From NCBI GenBank assembly GCA_017995055.1, contig JAGOJP010000006.1, positions 1 to 43,523 of the forward strand: a stretch of 43,523 nt of DNA, in the 5' to 3' direction. The DNA comes from Candidatus Omnitrophota bacterium (lineage in GTDB: Bacteria > Omnitrophota > Gorgyraeia > Zapsychrales > JANLHA01). A program made the position numbers and the translations under genes. Positions 41,758-43,523 of the stretch are shown here, piece after piece (the stretch's first letter is position 1; every line of letters begins with the position of its first letter). The notes under the pieces are model-generated. The model searched no databases, was not told the DNA's origin, and saw only the letters and a list, made by a program, of their open reading frames with translations.

Positions 41758-42924
41758 TCAAGCTGCGGAACCCGCATGATAGCCCCAGGCCAGAGCCCGC
41801 TTAACATGACGTTGATCTTTAAAAACCTTCTGATACACCCGCAATGTTTCTTCCGCTGTCTTACGGAAGGAGAAATCCTCGGCTCTTTTTAAAGCGGCGG
41901 CTTTAAGCCGTCGCCGGTATTCTTTATCTTGTATAATGCGGCCGACAGCTTCTGCGATCGCCTCCGGTGATTCGGGATCAATCATTTCCGCCGCGCCGGC
42001 GGCCACTTCCTCACAGGCCGACCCTCTTGAGGTGATCACCGGCGCCCCGCAACAAAAGGCTTCCAGGACCGGGAAGCCAAATCCCTCGTAAAAGGAAGGG
42101 AACACAAAAATATCCGCGCAATTATAAAAACAACGCAAGTCTTCGTCGGATACAAATCCCGGGAAAAGAATATCCGCCCGCGCCTTCATGCCCGACAAAC
42201 GCGTTTCCAACTGGCCCATCATCCAACCCGGCATTCCGATAACCACCAACTGGCCGTTAAAAATCCCGCGCCCCTTCACCCGTTCAAACGCCTCCAAGAG
42301 ATGGACAAGATTTTTCCGCGGCTCCAGGGTCCCCACAAAAAGCAGAAAAGGCCCCGTTACCCCCTTGGCCTGAACGGCCCTCCAGGCAGCCTCCAGCGAC
42401 TGACCCTGCAGCGGGAAAAAAAGGGTTTTATCAACCCCCTGATGGATCACCGACAACCGCTCTTGATCCACAGGGAAATACCGCATCAGGTCATTGGCCG
42501 TTACCTGGGAGCAGCAGATAATGTGGTCGGCTTTACGGACAATTTCCTGCATCTGCCGTTCGGAAACATCCCGCGTCTGGGGTGTATGCGCCTGAGGGAA
42601 AATTTTATAAATCAGGTCATGAACCGTGACAATGACTTTCCCTTGCGTAAAATCGATAAAATCAAGGCTCGGGGAATGGTAAATATCCGCTCCGCGCAGG
42701 ACCGCCCCCGCTCCGCGGTTGAAATAGTCGGCCTTGACCTTAAAATTTTTAAACGGGAACCGCGGCGTCCGCCGCCGGAAATCCAGGACTCTTTTCCGGA
42801 CGTAAAGCCAGTATTCATTTTCCCGGTCCATCTCTCCCAGGGAACGGACAAGGTTGAAGGCATACCGTCCGATACCCGTCATATTCTTTTTTAAAAACGA
42901 CCGGCCATTAATAGCAATACGCAT
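41758..42924 (-). CDS. GT4-family glycosyltransferase
   Basis: 388 aa from the ATG at 42924, with CAGGGA upstream; the open frame before it is not protein-like. The N-terminal domain has GIGRYAFNLVRSL and VHDLIY; the C-terminal GT-B domain has LFVGTLEPRKNLVHLLEAF, the E-x7-E donor motif in PSFYEGFGFPVLEAFCCGAPV, and a following S-C-E-E. This group includes mannosyltransferases such as WbpY/MtfB that use GDP-mannose, which fits manC in the same window. It adds sugar to a lipid-linked intermediate at the cytoplasmic membrane. It follows the partial DegT-type gene (stop at 42981) by 56 bp. Confidence 0.92.
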   Translation of the reverse strand: MRIAINGRSFLKKNMTGIGRYAFNLVRSLGEMDRENEYWLYVRKRVLDFRRRTPRFPFKNFKVKADYFNRGAGAVLRGADIYHSPSLDFIDFTQGKVIVTVHDLIYKIFPQAHTPQTRDVSERQMQEIVRKADHIICCSQVTANDLMRYFPVDQERLSVIHQGVDKTLFFPLQGQSLEAAWRAVQAKGVTGPFLLFVGTLEPRKNLVHLLEAFERVKGRGIFNGQLVVIGMPGWMMGQLETRLSGMKARADILFPGFVSDEDLRCFYNCADIFVFPSFYEGFGFPVLEAFCCGAPVITSRGSACEEVAAGAAEMIDPESPEAIAEAVGRIIQDKEYRRRLKAAALKRAEDFSFRKTAEETLRVYQKVFKDQRHVKRALAWGYHAGSAA

Positions 42925-42980
42925 AAAGATATTCCCTGATTCAGGGATAATCCGGGACACACCCGCGTCCCCGCAGGATC

Positions 42981-43523
42981 TCACACAGAAAATCCTTTGG
43001 ATTTTAGAAAAGCCTCTATCCGCTCCACGACATAATCGAGCTGCGCCAGCCCGATATGCTGATGGATGCCGATATGAAACCCGTGATCCGCGCAGTATTC
43101 CGATTCCGGGAAATCCCCCAAATGATGCCCCAAGAACGCGTAACTCGGGCACTGCGTCGGCATGGAATAAAACAGGTTACGGGAATCAATCCCCTGCTGG
43201 TCCAGGTAGGCGACAATCTCGTCTTTGCTGAAATTCAACCCTTCCCGGAGAATGATCGAAAAGGCGTGCGGGCCGATCTTCTCCCCCTCGTCTTCTTTGA
43301 TGCTGATAAAATAGTCGTCGAATTTCTGGAACCGTTCGATCAAATACAGGAGATTACGCCGCCGCGCGCCGAGGATATCCTCAAAAATTCGGATATTCCC
43401 GATCCCGACCGCGGCTTCTATTTCATTCATTTTGGCCGAAAATCCAATGCGCCGGAATTCAAACTTATTGACAATGCCGTGATTCCTCAACGAGCGGACC
43501 GCCTCGGCCATCTGCTCATCATC
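42981..43523 (-). CDS. DegT/DnrJ/EryC1/StrS aminotransferase, C-terminal part, cut by the window edge
   Basis: The last 180 codons of a sugar aminotransferase; the frame is open to the window edge. The C-terminal domain is typical: LRNHGIVNKFEFRRIGFSAKMNEIEAAVG corresponds to the family region after the PLP lysine, with the K-M-N-E-[IL]-x-A-A motif split here only for quoting as FSAKMNEIEAAVG. The GIDSRNLFYSMPTQCPSY segment belongs to the substrate-binding end. It probably aminates a nucleotide keto-sugar for the surface glycan made by the downstream GT4 gene. The PLP lysine lies outside the window, so activity cannot be judged. Confidence 0.9.
   Translation of the reverse strand, partial: DDEQMAEAVRSLRNHGIVNKFEFRRIGFSAKMNEIEAAVGIGNIRIFEDILGARRRNLLYLIERFQKFDDYFISIKEDEGEKIGPHAFSIILREGLNFSKDEIVAYLDQQGIDSRNLFYSMPTQCPSYAFLGHHLGDFPESEYCADHGFHIGIHQHIGLAQLDYVVERIEAFLKSKGFSV

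Overview
The window is a gene-dense stretch of about 50% GC from an uncultured-type Gram-negative bacterium. The outer membrane is implied by a TonB-dependent receptor, a GT9 heptosyltransferase, a GmhB-type heptose bisphosphate phosphatase and a WaaE-like glycosyltransferase. The mixture of a SET-domain methyltransferase, an Flp-like pilin with a large Cys-rich tail, membrane proteins with TPR or coiled-coil parts, two GalT-like proteins beside GAPDH and a trifunctional MFS/acyltransferase/acyl-ligase suggests the Omnitrophota (Candidatus Omnitrophica, OP3) or a nearby PVC-type lineage. That placement is inference; there is no rRNA or tRNA gene in the window. Nearly all genes lie on the minus strand. 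The exceptions are a sigma/anti-sigma pair (8.3-9.2 kb) and a two-gene membrane/MORN operon (33.3-36.3 kb).

Layout from left to right. (1) 0.1-2.6 kb: a cobalamin riboswitch with its own intrinsic terminator controls a BtuB-like receptor, next to a DUF6580 membrane protein. The receptor frame carries an in-frame amber codon. (2) 2.8-7.4 kb: envelope proteins, namely a membrane-anchored unknown, a Cys-rich pilin-like protein, an exported archaemetzincin and a membrane-TPR protein. (3) 7.6-10 kb: a response regulator with an insertion in its receiver domain, then a sigma/anti-sigma pair that both look decayed. (4) 9.2-14.2 kb: a lipid operon with an Aas-like trifunctional protein, an alpha/beta hydrolase and a membrane-bound hexapeptide transferase. 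(5) 14.5-16 kb: SpoU methyltransferase, SET protein and a frameshifted histidine-kinase remnant. (6) 16.3-19.6 kb: a galT-galT-gap operon in which one GalT has lost its nucleophilic His. (7) 19.6-25.8 kb: priA (helicase-dead), fmt, and an EF-G fused to an N-terminal transmembrane/coiled-coil segment. (8) 25.9-33.1 kb: surface glycolipid/LPS genes and ttcA. (9) 33.3-36.3 kb: an inactive M48-like membrane protein coupled to a 17-repeat MORN protein. (10) 36.3-43.5 kb: more cell-surface polysaccharide genes.

The strongest points for follow-up are these. The membrane-tethered EF-G is preceded by a structured element that recurs 80% identical 6.7 kb away, with compensatory base changes and pseudoknot-like topology. 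Several proteins keep their fold but have lost catalytic residues: PriA, one GalT, the M48-like protein and the anti-sigma factor. Two in-frame stop codons interrupt otherwise conserved C-termini. All protein identifications were made by reading motifs by eye; no search was run.
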